Source: an uncultured Bacillota bacterium (GTDB taxonomy: Bacteria > Bacillota > Dethiobacteria > DTU022 > UBA8154). From it: a DNA stretch of 53,083 nt. Shown piece by piece: positions 16,860 through 25,669 of this stretch (position 1 is the first letter of the stretch; each line of letters begins with the position of its first letter). The notes under the pieces were generated by a model that worked only from the letters and a program-made list of their open reading frames with translations, was not told the origin of the DNA and ran no database searches. The translations under genes and the position numbers were made by a program. The stretch is taken from NCBI GenBank assembly GCA_937973635.1, contig CALJJZ010000007.1, positions 1-53,083 of the forward strand. Direction: 5' to 3'.

Positions 16860-17297
16860 TTACGTTTTCAAGTAAATGATAGCACCTTCTTCTTCCGTGG
16901 GCTCTTCCCAGTTTGCCTGCAGCCTGTCGATCAACTTTTCGGGGACGTAAGCTTCCCTTTGTCGGTTTCTTTCCTTAATTGTCGTCAGCGGGGCTTTAAG
17001 GACAAAGATACGTAAGCGTGTCTGGAATTCCCGGGCCAGCCGCACCCACCTGGCTCTACGTTTTTTCGTTGTGTGCGTGGCGTCTATAGCCACATTGTAG
17101 CCTGACAGCAAAAGGGCCCGGGCCATGGTTTTGACAATGGCCCAGACAAAGGGTTCGGCCCGCAAAATATACGGCTGCCCGTGCAGCGCCAGGCGGATCT
17201 TGTCCGTGCTGACGGTAACAAAGCCTCTGGCTGTATGTTTTTTAAAAAATGTTGACTTGCCGCTTGCCGGCAGCCTTGCTGTGATTGCTAATTTTAT
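16860..17297 (-). CDS. P-loop kinase-like protein (AAA/PNK-type), non-standard start
   Basis: The reading frame encodes about 145 residues with a Walker A loop (TARLPASGKSTFF), a VSTDKIRLALHG segment, a VAIDATHTTKKRRARW segment typical of polynucleotide-kinase-like P-loop proteins, and a C-terminal ERNRQREAYVPEKLIDRL lid region. The complete N terminus is present, but between the upstream in-frame stop and the P-loop there is no ATG, GTG or TTG. An ATA at 17297 follows AAGGAGGG at normal distance and is the best start. A TTG at 17165 would remove the P-loop. Substrate unknown. Confidence 0.75.
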   Translation of the reverse strand: MKLAITARLPASGKSTFFKKHTARGFVTVSTDKIRLALHGQPYILRAEPFVWAIVKTMARALLLSGYNVAIDATHTTKKRRARWVRLAREFQTRLRIFVLKAPLTTIKERNRQREAYVPEKLIDRLQANWEEPTEEEGAIIYLKT

Positions 17298-17428
17298 TAG
17301 GGGAAAACCCTCCTTGTCTTGTTATATATCTTGAAAATAGTTTCCTGTTTTGCCGGACAAAAATACATGGGGCTGCAGGCTGAATATTAAGGGGAAAAAA
17401 ACTTTTTCCGCGCTGCTGCAGCTAGAGC

Positions 17429-17457
17429 TTGAGTTAAAGGGTAAATAGTAATAAGAT
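17429..17457 (+). promoter_or_regulatory. Candidate promoter for the 17495 gene
   Basis: TTGAGT (17429-17434) and TAAGAT (17452-17457) are spaced by 17 bases, 37 bases before the start codon. Both boxes are imperfect, so this is only a candidate. Confidence 0.4.
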
Positions 17458-17494
17458 CATCACTGGGGCGTTTAACAGAGAAGGAGGGTTAAGC

Positions 17495-18367
17495 ATGAAT
17501 CTCCATGCTTTGCTTGACAAAGTGGCAGTGGGCCTGGGTGCCAGCTTTATGCCCAAATATTTCCGGGACGGCCTTGAGTCTCCCACCCTGACTGAACAGC
17601 TGAAAGGGGTGAAGCTTGAGCTACCGCCCCTGGGGGCGGAAAAAGATTACGAGCTCAAGGCGGAGACGCTGGTAGGTGAGCTTGCTGCCGCTTTTCGCCT
17701 GGCCCAGTGGCTGGGTGAGGATCATCCCACCCTTATTTACCACCACGGTGCTGCGGAAACGCCTTTCGATTATGGTTTCCGCAGGATTTTCCCCTATGCT
17801 AAGCTGAAAATCAGGGCCAATCTGTTCCTGGTGCGGGCGCCTTTTCACCGTTCCCTGCGGGACTTCCAGCAGGGGATCCGGACCCTTTCCAACGTGGTGG
17901 CCATGCTGGCCGTTTCCGTTTCGCTGATAGAGCGGCTTGTACGGTTGAACAGAGGCATGGCTGTAGGGCATATTGTGGTGGCCGGGACGAGTCTCGGCGG
18001 CTTTATCACCAACCTGCACCATATCCATTTCCACAGCGCCGATGCTTACACGCCCCTGCTGGCCGGTTTGTTAATGGATGATGCCTACCTGTATTCGGTC
18101 TACAAAAGGGCGGTGGCGCCGTCGGCCAGGAAGAACCCGGCGGCAATCCAGTCAATTTTTAACTTCAGCGCAGATTTTGCCGCTACGGATAAAAACAAGG
18201 TTTTCCCTTTGCTGGGCCGCCATGACCAGCTGATCAGGTACGAAGTGCAAAAAGCATCTTACGGGGATTGCCCCGTGGTTACGGTCGACAAAGGCCATAC
18301 AAGTGGTGCCTTGTCCTACAGCTTGCTGCGGAGACATATCTTGCAGCATCTTTTTAAAACACGCTAA
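17495..18367 (+). CDS. Alpha/beta-hydrolase-like protein, unknown substrate
   Basis: The 290-residue protein has features of an alpha/beta hydrolase: an oxyanion-hole-like [18 protein letters not shown], a nucleophile elbow [15 protein letters not shown] (GTSLGG, Ser near residue 168), a possible acid in [12 protein letters not shown], and a late His in [10 protein letters not shown]. There is no signal peptide, so it is probably cytoplasmic. I do not recognise a named subfamily. ATG at 17495 has GAAGGAGGG at 17481-17489. It lies 30 bases before the ABC exporter genes and may share their transcript. Confidence 0.72.
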   Translation: MNLHALLDKVAVGLGASFMPKYFRDGLESPTLTEQLKGVKLELPPLGAEKDYELKAETLVGELAAAFRLAQWLGEDHPTLIYHHGAAETPFDYGFRRIFPYAKLKIRANLFLVRAPFHRSLRDFQQGIRTLSNVVAMLAVSVSLIERLVRLNRGMAVGHIVVAGTSLGGFITNLHHIHFHSADAYTPLLAGLLMDDAYLYSVYKRAVAPSARKNPAAIQSIFNFSADFAATDKNKVFPLLGRHDQLIRYEVQKASYGDCPVVTVDKGHTSGALSYSLLRRHILQHLFKTR

Positions 18368-18397
18368 ATTTTTCTCATCTCAGAGGTGAAATCCAGA

Positions 18398-19486
18398 ATG
18401 GAGAGCAAGGGGGAGTATCTCTCTCGGCGGGAGCCGGCCCAGGAGCAGACGGCCCCGGCAAGAAGGGAAATGATCCGCACCGAAAACCTGGTTAAAGTAT
18501 TCCCCGGCGGGAACAGGGCCGTGGACGGCCTTACTTTCTCCGTCTATGAGGGGGAGATTTTTGGTTTTCTCGGCCCCAACGGGGCGGGTAAATCAACGAC
18601 CATCATGATCCTGACGACGCTGCTTGCGGCTACGGAAGGCAGGGCTTTTGTGAGCGGTTATAATGTGAGCAGGGACCGCGAACAGGTACGCCTGCACCTG
18701 GGATATGTTTCTCAGGTCCTTGCCGTGGATGATGCCCTGAGCGGGGAAGAAAACCTCTGGCTGCAGGCCGGCTTCTACAACCTTTCCCGGCAGGAAAGGA
18801 AAAAGCGGGTGGACGAAGTCCTGGAGCTGGTCGGCCTGCAGCAGCGAAGGAAAGACCTGGTAGAGACCTATTCCGGGGGCATGCGCAAACGCCTGGATAT
18901 TGCCGCGGGACTGATCCACCGTCCCCGTGTCCTTTTCCTTGATGAGCCGACGCTGGGACTGGATATTCAAACACGCCGGGAAATCTGGAGCTATATCCGG
19001 CGGCTGCGCGAAGAAGCGGGCATGACCATTTTGCTTACGACCCATTATATGGAAGAAGCGGACCAGATCTGCGAGCGTATCGGGATTATTGACCATGGAC
19101 GCCTCATGGTTGTGGATACACCTGCCAATTTAAAGAAATCCCTAGGCGGTGACTTGATCTTTTTTGATTTTGCTGCGGCAACGGGAGAAGAGCAGAGGGA
19201 AAGGGCCCTGCAGCGGCTGCGGGAACAACCTTTTATTCAAAAGATCAGCCCTCGCGGCAGCGAAGCCCATGGTTTTGTGGCCGTTACTGCGGACGGGGAG
19301 GCGGATCTCCCCCGCTTTTTTGCTGCCCTGGCGGAGATAAACGTGAAAGTGAGCCGCGTAACCCTGAAGGTTCCCTCCTTGGACGACGTTTTCCTGGCCT
19401 TCACTGGCAGCGAGCTGCGGGAGGAGCACGGTGATAAAGAGAAGCATATGCAGGAGCGCTTCACCATGAGGAGGCTGAGAACATGA
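18398..19486 (+). CDS. ABC-2 type transporter, ATP-binding subunit (DrrA-like)
   Basis: The 362-residue ATPase has Walker A GFLGPNGAGKSTTIM, Q-loop YVSQVLAVD, signature YSGGMRKRLDIAAGL, Walker B RVLFLDEPTLGLD and switch LLTTHYMEEADQ. The C-terminal extension (about residues 225-340) is typical of the DrrA/CcmA group of drug or lipid exporters. An unusual polar N-terminal tail of about 28 residues precedes the domain. ATG at 18398 fits GAGGTGA at 18383-18389. It overlaps the permease gene by 4 bases (ATGA), so the two form one transporter. Confidence 0.93.
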   Translation: MESKGEYLSRREPAQEQTAPARREMIRTENLVKVFPGGNRAVDGLTFSVYEGEIFGFLGPNGAGKSTTIMILTTLLAATEGRAFVSGYNVSRDREQVRLHLGYVSQVLAVDDALSGEENLWLQAGFYNLSRQERKKRVDEVLELVGLQQRRKDLVETYSGGMRKRLDIAAGLIHRPRVLFLDEPTLGLDIQTRREIWSYIRRLREEAGMTILLTTHYMEEADQICERIGIIDHGRLMVVDTPANLKKSLGGDLIFFDFAAATGEEQRERALQRLREQPFIQKISPRGSEAHGFVAVTADGEADLPRFFAALAEINVKVSRVTLKVPSLDDVFLAFTGSELREEHGDKEKHMQERFTMRRLRT

Positions 19487-20280
19487 AAGCCACAGGTATA
19501 CCCCTTTTAAGGGGGGCCTATTATGTTTTCTGGAGGGAGATGAAACGCCTTTTCAGACAGCGCACCCGTATTTTTATGGCTGTTTTTCAGCCGGTGATCT
19601 GGCTTGTTTTAATGGGCAATATGATGGCCGGGCTTACAGACAACCCTTACGCTGCGCAGATGCTCGGCGTGGATAATTACTTGATCTTTATGACCCCCGG
19701 GGTGATGGCCATGTCTTCTCTCTTTGGCGGGGTCTTCAGCGGCATATCCATTATCTGGGATCGGCGGCTGGGCTTTTTGCAAAAAATGCTTACTGCGCCC
19801 ATCCCCCGTTTTAGTATCCCCCTGGGTAAGATCTGGGCGATTATGCTGCAGATATTCCTGCAGATGCTCATTATTATGGCTATTGCTTATCTCCTGGGCG
19901 TACGCTTCGCTACGGGGCTGGGCGGAGTAATCGCCATGCTGCTCTACAGCGGGCTCCTGGGATCCGCCATGGGGGGCATCTCCCTGGCTGTGGCTACGGT
20001 GATTAAAACGCCGGAGACGCTCTTTGCCGTGGTTAACTTCCTCACCATGCCCCTGATCTTTTCCAGCAACGCCATGTTTCCCCTCGCCGCCATGCCCCTG
20101 TGGCTGCAGCTGATAGCCCGCTACAACCCGGTGAGCTACGCTGTTTTGCCCATGCGCAGCCTGGCTGCTGTGGGGTGGATCTGGCCTGACCTGCTGACGG
20201 GCTTTTTTATGCTCCTTTTGCTCAATATCGTCATTTTGCTGGTTGCCTATCGCCGTTTTGAAAGGGGGCTGGTCCTCTAG
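19483..20280 (+). CDS. ABC-2 type transporter, permease subunit
   Basis: The 265-residue product has six hydrophobic segments and the ABC-2 family pattern, including VFWREMKRLFRQRTRIFMAVFQP at the N terminus, IIWDRRLGFLQKMLTAPIPR after TM2, and NFLTMPLIFSSNAMFPLAAMP before the last helix. It pairs with the preceding ATPase through an ATGA overlap. DrrB-like permeases export drugs or envelope components; the cargo is not evident from context. Confidence 0.92.
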   Translation: MKATGIPLLRGAYYVFWREMKRLFRQRTRIFMAVFQPVIWLVLMGNMMAGLTDNPYAAQMLGVDNYLIFMTPGVMAMSSLFGGVFSGISIIWDRRLGFLQKMLTAPIPRFSIPLGKIWAIMLQIFLQMLIIMAIAYLLGVRFATGLGGVIAMLLYSGLLGSAMGGISLAVATVIKTPETLFAVVNFLTMPLIFSSNAMFPLAAMPLWLQLIARYNPVSYAVLPMRSLAAVGWIWPDLLTGFFMLLLLNIVILLVAYRRFERGLVL

Positions 20281-20313
20281 AGGAGGCCGCCCCCTTCCCG
20301 CTTAACGTATCTC

Positions 20314-20727
20314 TTACTTGACGATTAACACCGATGTTTTGGCACAGTGGGCCACCCTGTTGCTGACGCTTCCCAGGAGCAGCTCTTCTATCTTCCCCAT
20401 ACCCCGGTGACCCAGCACGATCAGGTCAAAGCCGTCTTTTTCCGCTGTTTCACAAATAATGCTGCCGGGATGGCCGTTGCCCAGGATGGTCTTTACCTGC
20501 AGCCCTTTTTCTTTAAAGAAAGCTTCCATTTTGACCAGGAGTTCGGCCGTTTCCTTTTTAATCTTTTCCCGTATCAGCGTAACAAGGTCGAAAGAAGTTA
20601 CCGCCGGCGTTTCTGCTACGGCGATAACGGTGACCTCTGCCTCCAGTGCCCGGGCAAGCTCTGCGGCCTTTTCGGCAGCCTTAAGGGAAAAGGGGGAATC
20701 GTCTACCGCCAGTAAGATTTTTTCCAT
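20314..20727 (-). CDS. Universal stress protein (UspA family)
   Basis: The 137-residue single-domain protein has the UspA N terminus (KILLAVDDSPFSLKAAEKA) and the C-terminal ATP-binding motif DLIVLGHRGMGKIEELLLGSVSNRVAHCAKTSVLIVK, with the G-2x-G-9x-G-(S/N) pattern. Members of this type bind ATP and respond to stress or starvation; a specific role is not visible. The ATG at 20727 follows AAAGGAAGTGAAA. A second member lies at 48743-49153. Confidence 0.92.
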   Translation of the reverse strand: MEKILLAVDDSPFSLKAAEKAAELARALEAEVTVIAVAETPAVTSFDLVTLIREKIKKETAELLVKMEAFFKEKGLQVKTILGNGHPGSIICETAEKDGFDLIVLGHRGMGKIEELLLGSVSNRVAHCAKTSVLIVK

Positions 20728-20803
20728 CTCTATTATCTTTCACTTCCTTTTATATTATATATATATTATTTCTACATTATAGTAGGTTTTGTTTTAACCG
20801 TCT

Positions 20804-21046
20804 TTAACCTCCGCCTACGTAAGGGAAGACTTCGAGCACGTCACCTTCGGCCAGAGCGGCATGAATGTCTTTGGTAATTACCTCGTTTTTACGCAGGAGC
20901 GAGACCTTCTCGGGCTGGATTTCCAAGGCCTGCATGGCGTCGGCGATAGTGCTCCCCGGGGGCAGCTCCAGACAGATCCCCCCGGGGACATCGTAATCTT
21001 TGTACTTTAACCTGAAAGTGGCGTAAAGCTTGACGTAAACCTGCAT
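20804..21046 (-). CDS. MoaD/ThiS-family sulfur carrier protein
   Basis: The 80-residue ubiquitin-like protein starts MQVYVKLYATFRLKYKDYDV and ends in VFPYVGGG, the double-glycine tail used for thiocarboxylate formation in molybdopterin synthesis. It starts 22 bases after the stop of the aldehyde:ferredoxin oxidoreductase gene, a well-known pairing: this MoaD type is thought to supply sulfur for the tungsten-pterin cofactor of that enzyme. The ATG at 21046 is preferred over an upstream in-frame start at 21112 because the latter lies within the oxidoreductase gene and adds unrelated residues. Confidence 0.88.
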   Translation of the reverse strand: MQVYVKLYATFRLKYKDYDVPGGICLELPPGSTIADAMQALEIQPEKVSLLRKNEVITKDIHAALAEGDVLEVFPYVGGG

Positions 21047-21068
21047 CTTTATTATAACCTCACTGACA

Positions 21069-22772
21069 CTAAAAGGGTATAGCTTTGTCCAGTTCTTCGT
21101 CCGGAATATCAAATACGCTGTTGGAGGGGGGGAGGGGTTCTGTCAGCATAAACCGGGGCAAACGGTTGTCCGTCTTGCTGAAGCCCGCTGCAGCGTTGAA
21201 TTTTTTCTCCATAGCCAGGGTATCAATACCGATGGAAAACAATTTATTTACGTCCCATGCTCCGCCAAAGCGCGAGGCAAGCATATCCACCAGGTGCCCG
21301 ATATTGGCCGGGTCGGCGGTGCAAAAGCCGGAGAAGATGCACAGCCCTAGGCTGTCGAAAGTGGCCATACCTACCTGCAGGTTGGTAGAGACCTCTACCT
21401 GCCCTTCTTTTTGCGTGGGCGCCACATTCTGCTCCAGAATAGAGTTGCCGCAGGTGTGGTCTGCGCCCATGGGAGAGGTGGCATAGGTAACGCCCGTTCC
21501 TTTTAAAGCGCGGGGGTCGTAGGCGGCAATGGACTGCCCTTTAACCGTGGGGATACGCTGGACTCCCAGGTATTTCCCTGTTGCCGCTGTCCCCTGGCCC
21601 AGCACTTTGCCGAATTCTGTGCCGTCGCTCATTTCCTGAAGTAGCGCCATGACTCCCTTTTCGTCACCGAAGGGGATCCTGCCCGCTTCCATACAGACGG
21701 CGATGGTGGTGCCCGTTTCCATGGTGTCGAGGCCAAAGTCATCGCAGAGCCGGTCGATGCGGGCAATGGCGTCTAAGGAAGCAATGCCGCAGTTGGCCCC
21801 GTTCAGGGCGATGGTTTCGTACTCAAAGCCGGAAGTGAGGTACTCTCCCTTTTCGTCTTTATAAATATTAGAGCAGCCAATGGGACAGCCCGGCTGGCAG
21901 GCATGGCCGTTTTTGCCGCCCCTTTCCGCTTGGAGCTGGGCCAGCCTTTCGCCGCTGATTGCTTCCGCCCCTTCAAAGCTGCCGCTGGAGAAATTGCGGG
22001 TGGGAAGGGCTCCCATGGCGTTGACGATATTGATCAGCACAGCCGTGCCCAGGGCCGGCATGGCCTCGCCGGAGACAGGATGGGCTTTAATCCCTTGGAC
22101 ATAGCTTTTGACGGCGCTGTTGAACTTTTCCCTGTCGTGGTAGGTTACGACCGGCGCAGCGCCTGGCTCCAGCACGATGGCCTTGAGCCCCTTGGAGCCC
22201 ATTACCGCCCCCAAGCCGCCCCGTGCCGCTGCCCGGCTGGGGTAGCCCTCCGTGTTGGTAATCTGCACGGTGGAGTTGCGGTAGCCCCGCTCGCCTGCCC
22301 CGCCGATGCTGATAACACCGATTTTTTCCCCAAAAGCCTGCTGCAGGCGTGCCACAAGTTCATAATTGTTCAGGCCGGCATAGGCCTCACCGGGCAGCAG
22401 CTGGGCTGTTCCGCTGCCGACTTTCAGGATAAAACACTTGCCCGGTGCAGCATTTTCCACAATAATGGCCCTGAGCCCCAGCCGCGACATCATCCACCCT
22501 GCAGTCCCCCCTGCATTGGCCTCCTTGATGGTGCCGGTGAGGGGGCTTTTGCCTCCTACGGAAAGGCGTCCTGAGGTGGGGGCGCTGGTTCCGGCTAAAA
22601 GGCCGGTACAGATAATGAGCTTATTTTGCGGGCCCAGGGGGTCGCACGCGGGGTCTACCTCCTCGGTGAGGATTTTGGCGATCAGGCCGCGGCCGCCGTA
22701 TAGTTTATATGCTTCACCCGGCTCCTCAAACTTAACAGTCTGCGCAGACATATCCACCCTTAAAAATTTCAA
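21069..22772 (-). CDS. Aldehyde:ferredoxin oxidoreductase, tungsten type
   Basis: The 567-residue protein belongs to the AOR family, which oxidises aldehydes to acids with a tungsten-bis-pterin cofactor and a [4Fe-4S] cluster, passing electrons to ferredoxin. It has the N-terminal LYGGRGLIAKIL and the cofactor segments SGRLSVGGKSPLTGTIKEAN and SRAAARGGLGAVMGSKGLKA. The cluster Cys residues are in HACQPGCPIGCSN (near residue 290) with a later Cys in LGLCIFSGFC. The start is TTG at 22772 with AAGGAGGAGG about 8 bases upstream. It is followed by moaD and preceded by alanine dehydrogenase and an aminotransferase. Confidence 0.93.
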   Translation of the reverse strand: MKFLRVDMSAQTVKFEEPGEAYKLYGGRGLIAKILTEEVDPACDPLGPQNKLIICTGLLAGTSAPTSGRLSVGGKSPLTGTIKEANAGGTAGWMMSRLGLRAIIVENAAPGKCFILKVGSGTAQLLPGEAYAGLNNYELVARLQQAFGEKIGVISIGGAGERGYRNSTVQITNTEGYPSRAAARGGLGAVMGSKGLKAIVLEPGAAPVVTYHDREKFNSAVKSYVQGIKAHPVSGEAMPALGTAVLINIVNAMGALPTRNFSSGSFEGAEAISGERLAQLQAERGGKNGHACQPGCPIGCSNIYKDEKGEYLTSGFEYETIALNGANCGIASLDAIARIDRLCDDFGLDTMETGTTIAVCMEAGRIPFGDEKGVMALLQEMSDGTEFGKVLGQGTAATGKYLGVQRIPTVKGQSIAAYDPRALKGTGVTYATSPMGADHTCGNSILEQNVAPTQKEGQVEVSTNLQVGMATFDSLGLCIFSGFCTADPANIGHLVDMLASRFGGAWDVNKLFSIGIDTLAMEKKFNAAAGFSKTDNRLPRFMLTEPLPPSNSVFDIPDEELDKAIPF

Positions 22773-22863
22773 TGGAAATTCCTCCTCCTTATAATTGGTC
22801 TCCTTATGTGCCGGCTGCTTTAACTACTGTCAGAAAGTTTCTACAGGAACAAAGAAAAATCCT

Positions 22864-23970
22864 TCAACAGGGAGGCCCCCCGTACTCCAGTCCCAGGGCT
22901 TCAGCCACGGCTTTGTGGACCACTTTGCCCCGGAAAACGTTAAAGCCTTTGAGCAGCGGAGTTTTCTCCTCCAGAACCTTCCCATATCCTTTGTTGGCTA
23001 GTTCCAGGGCGTAGGGCAGGGTAACGTTATTCAGGGCATAAGTGGCGGTGCGGGGTACGGCTCCCGGGATATTGGGGACGGCATAGTGGATGACCCCGCA
23101 GTGTTCGTAAGTAGGCTCGCTATGGCAGGTTGTGCGGTCTATGGTTTCGATGCAGCCTCCCTGGTCGATGGCCACGTCCACAATCACAGAGCCGGGCTGC
23201 ATCCCTGTTACCATCTGCGCTGTACAGAGTTTGGGCGCTTTTGCCCCCGGGATTAACACGGCGCCTATCAGGAGATCGGCGCCGGCAACGGCCTCGGCAA
23301 TATTATAGGGGTTGGCATAGACAGTCATGATCCTGCTGCCGAAGACATCGTCCAGGTAACGCAGGCGCGCCAGATTTATATCCAGGACGGTAACCCTGGC
23401 GCCCAGCCCGATGGCCATCTTTGCCGCATTAATACCCACAACGCCTCCGCCGATAATTACCACATGGCCCGGGGTTACACCGGGCACGCCCCCCAGCAAG
23501 ATCCCCTTGCCGCCGTACTGCTTTTCCAGAAACTGCGCTCCAACCTGCACCGCCATCCTGCCTGCTACCTCACTCATGGGCGCCAAAAGGGGAATGGCGC
23601 CGTTTACTTCAATGGTTTCGTAGGCGATGGCCACCACTTTTTTTTCCATAAGGACGCGGGTGAGCTGAGGCTCCGCCGCCAGATGCAGGAAGGTGAAAAG
23701 GATCTGGCCCTCGGAGAGGAGCCCGTACTCTTCCGGTTGGGGTTCCTTGACTTTATAAATTAGTTCTGCTTCTTTATATACCGCTTCCAGAGAGGGCAGG
23801 ATCTCCGCCCCCGCAGTTATAAACTCCTCGTCGGTGATGCCGCTGCCCAGCCCTGCTCCCTTCTGGATCAACACCCGGTGCCCCTGCTGCACAAAGGCCG
23901 CTACGGCGCCGGGGACGATGGCGATGCGGTTTTCGTCCTTTTTTATTTCCCTGGGTACTCCTACGATCAT
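22864..23970 (-). CDS. ald: Alanine dehydrogenase
   Basis: The 368-residue protein oxidatively deaminates L-alanine to pyruvate, ammonia and NADH. It starts [17 protein letters not shown], has the catalytic Lys in [11 protein letters not shown] and His in [10 protein letters not shown], a Rossmann loop [17 protein letters not shown], and the C-terminal [18 protein letters not shown]. The ATG at 23970 follows GGGGTGG; an in-frame start at 24024 adds residues not found in the family. It lies between a class III aminotransferase and AOR, so a role in recycling alanine made by the aminotransferase is likely. Confidence 0.95.
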   Translation of the reverse strand: MIVGVPREIKKDENRIAIVPGAVAAFVQQGHRVLIQKGAGLGSGITDEEFITAGAEILPSLEAVYKEAELIYKVKEPQPEEYGLLSEGQILFTFLHLAAEPQLTRVLMEKKVVAIAYETIEVNGAIPLLAPMSEVAGRMAVQVGAQFLEKQYGGKGILLGGVPGVTPGHVVIIGGGVVGINAAKMAIGLGARVTVLDINLARLRYLDDVFGSRIMTVYANPYNIAEAVAGADLLIGAVLIPGAKAPKLCTAQMVTGMQPGSVIVDVAIDQGGCIETIDRTTCHSEPTYEHCGVIHYAVPNIPGAVPRTATYALNNVTLPYALELANKGYGKVLEEKTPLLKGFNVFRGKVVHKAVAEALGLEYGGPPC

Positions 23971-24037
23971 AATTACCACCCCATACTTGACTGTTGGCTC
24001 AAAGTAAAAAGATCTGCCGGGCAAAAGAGTTTATTAA

Positions 24038-24067
24038 GGGCGGGACAGGCACTGCTCGGTCCCGCCC
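24038..24067 (-). terminator. Hairpin between aminotransferase and ald genes
   Basis: GGGCGGGAC (24038-24046) and GTCCCGCCC (24059-24067) form a perfect 9-base stem with a 12-base loop just after the aminotransferase stop. On the minus strand it is followed by TTAATAAACTCTTTT, a poor T run, so it may be a partial terminator or an mRNA-stabilising hairpin setting different levels of the two gene products. Confidence 0.6.
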
Positions 24068-24077
24068 TCGCCCAGGA

Positions 24078-25493
24078 CTAATCGGCCATGGCGTCAACAA
24101 AATCCAGGGCGTAGTCCAGCGCCGCTACGGCTTTGTCTATATCCTCGTTGGATACTTCCAGGGAGGCGCCGATACGCAGGGTGTTGGGGACAAAGCCTCC
24201 CATGAGCACGCCCTTCTCAATGGCTTTATACATTACCGTCTTGTTGGGCCAGTTATGCTGGTCGCCGGTAAAGTCCGAATTCCGGTCTTCGGCGATGATA
24301 GGTTCACCGGTCTTTTTATTTTTGACCATCTCCACCTGCCAGAGCTGCCCGCTGCCCACCACCAGGCCCACGGACTTGTGTTTGGCCTCCAGCTCTTTGA
24401 GGCGTTTGCCCAGATACTCGCCGGAAATACGTGCTTTCTCCGGCAGGTTGTGCTCCAGCATATATTCTAGGTTGGCGCAGATCGCGGCCATGGCGATAGG
24501 ATGACCGGAGAATGTACTTACGTGATTCCAGCGGTGGGAATCGATGAAATCGGCAATCTCCTCGTTGACAATTACGGCGGCGGCGGGAATCTGCGAGTTG
24601 ACGATCCCCTTGGCTACCAGCATAATATCGGGCACCACATTGTATTTCTGATAGGCAAACCAGGAACCTGTTCTGCCGCAGCCCACCAGGATCTCGTCCA
24701 CAATCCAGACAAGGCCCAGCTCCCGGGTAAGCTGCCTTAGCTGGGGGATATACTCATCGGGCGGGTGGATAGTAGAAGCCCCGTGGATGGTTTCCGTAAT
24801 AATTGCGCCCACCTGATCCAGACCCTTGTTACGGATCAGCCTTTCTGTGGCCAGGATGCAGGGCAGCTTGTCCCCCTTGGACTTACACTCGGGGTAGGTA
24901 TGCCCGATGGAACAGCGGTAGCAGAAGGGAGCCGGGACGACCATGGTTGGCGCAACACTGTATCCCGGCACGGACCTGTAGGCGGTTTTTTCCAGCCTGG
25001 AGAGGGCGGACTTGGCCGGCAGCATGGCCGTAACAGATGTCGCCCCTGCCGTATAGCCGTGATAGGAGTATTCCCGTGTGGCGATAATCGGCTTTCCGGT
25101 AAAAAGCCTGGCAAAGATACAGGCAATCTCCGCAGCTTCTCCCCCCGAGTTGGCAAAGCGTACCTTCTTCGCCCATTTATCGGGACCCAGCACGTCTTCA
25201 ATAATCATCTTTGCGGCCCTGGCTTTATAGTCGCTGGTATAGGCATCCCAGAGGAAACCGTAGCGGTCCAGGGCTTCTTTGATGCCGGCGATGACCTTCG
25301 GGTTCTTCTGTCCCGCGTTTACGCAGTAAAGCTGGTTAAAAAAGTCCAGCAGCCTTGTCCCGTCCGGCATGATCAGGTAATCACCCTCGGTGCTCTCAAT
25401 GGGGAGACAATGGTACTCTTCCTTGGACGACCAGGTGTGAATTAAATACTTCTCATCCCACTTGATGATTTCATCCCAGTTAATTTTGGACAT
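24078..25493 (-). CDS. Class III (PLP) aminotransferase, omega-aminotransferase-like
   Basis: The 471-residue protein is a fold-type I, class III aminotransferase. Visible motifs are FFNQLYCVNAGQKNPKV near residue 50, the PLP phosphate site ANSGGEAAEIA, YHGYTAGA, the Asp in WIVDEILVGCGRTG, and the PLP Lys in MLVAKGIVNSQIP. A Cys-rich insert (FCYRCSIGHTYPECKSKGDKLPC) is present. This class moves amino groups from omega-amino acids, taurine, GABA or diamines to pyruvate or 2-oxoglutarate; specificity cannot be read here. The adjacent ald and AOR genes suggest pyruvate as acceptor and an aldehyde product. ATG at 25493 has AAAGGAGGG at 8 bases. Confidence 0.9.
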   Translation of the reverse strand: MSKINWDEIIKWDEKYLIHTWSSKEEYHCLPIESTEGDYLIMPDGTRLLDFFNQLYCVNAGQKNPKVIAGIKEALDRYGFLWDAYTSDYKARAAKMIIEDVLGPDKWAKKVRFANSGGEAAEIACIFARLFTGKPIIATREYSYHGYTAGATSVTAMLPAKSALSRLEKTAYRSVPGYSVAPTMVVPAPFCYRCSIGHTYPECKSKGDKLPCILATERLIRNKGLDQVGAIITETIHGASTIHPPDEYIPQLRQLTRELGLVWIVDEILVGCGRTGSWFAYQKYNVVPDIMLVAKGIVNSQIPAAAVIVNEEIADFIDSHRWNHVSTFSGHPIAMAAICANLEYMLEHNLPEKARISGEYLGKRLKELEAKHKSVGLVVGSGQLWQVEMVKNKKTGEPIIAEDRNSDFTGDQHNWPNKTVMYKAIEKGVLMGGFVPNTLRIGASLEVSNEDIDKAVAALDYALDFVDAMAD

Positions 25494-25583
25494 GGGGCGG
25501 GCCCTCCTTTGTTAATTTTTTAATTCTTTTTTAAATTTAAAATACAACCTTTCAAACAGATATTAGCAAAAGTAAAATTAAGC

Positions 25584-25596
25584 TGTCTATCAGACA
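25584..25596. promoter_or_regulatory. Inverted repeat upstream of the aminotransferase gene
   Basis: TGTCT-ATC-AGACA is a 5-base inverted repeat in the 176-base AT-rich gap between the regulator and the aminotransferase genes. On the minus strand it overlaps a weak -35-like TTGTCT. It does not resemble the palindrome in front of the permease gene. The rest of the gap shows no other feature. Confidence 0.35.
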
Positions 25597-25669
25597 AAAG
25601 TATTAAAAATAAAGTGCGCTTGCGGCCATATTTTAAAAGGAGGAAAAAGGAGGAAAACAGGTTAGGGAA

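Noticed and set aside
22773-22863. Molybdenum/tungsten cofactor riboswitch before AOR
   Set aside because: The 91-base gap is too short for that large RNA and shows none of its conserved hairpins.
25500-25669. Sigma-54 promoter for the aminotransferase operon
   Set aside because: No TGGCAC-N5-TTGC pair is present, and the regulator has no sigma-54 activation domain.
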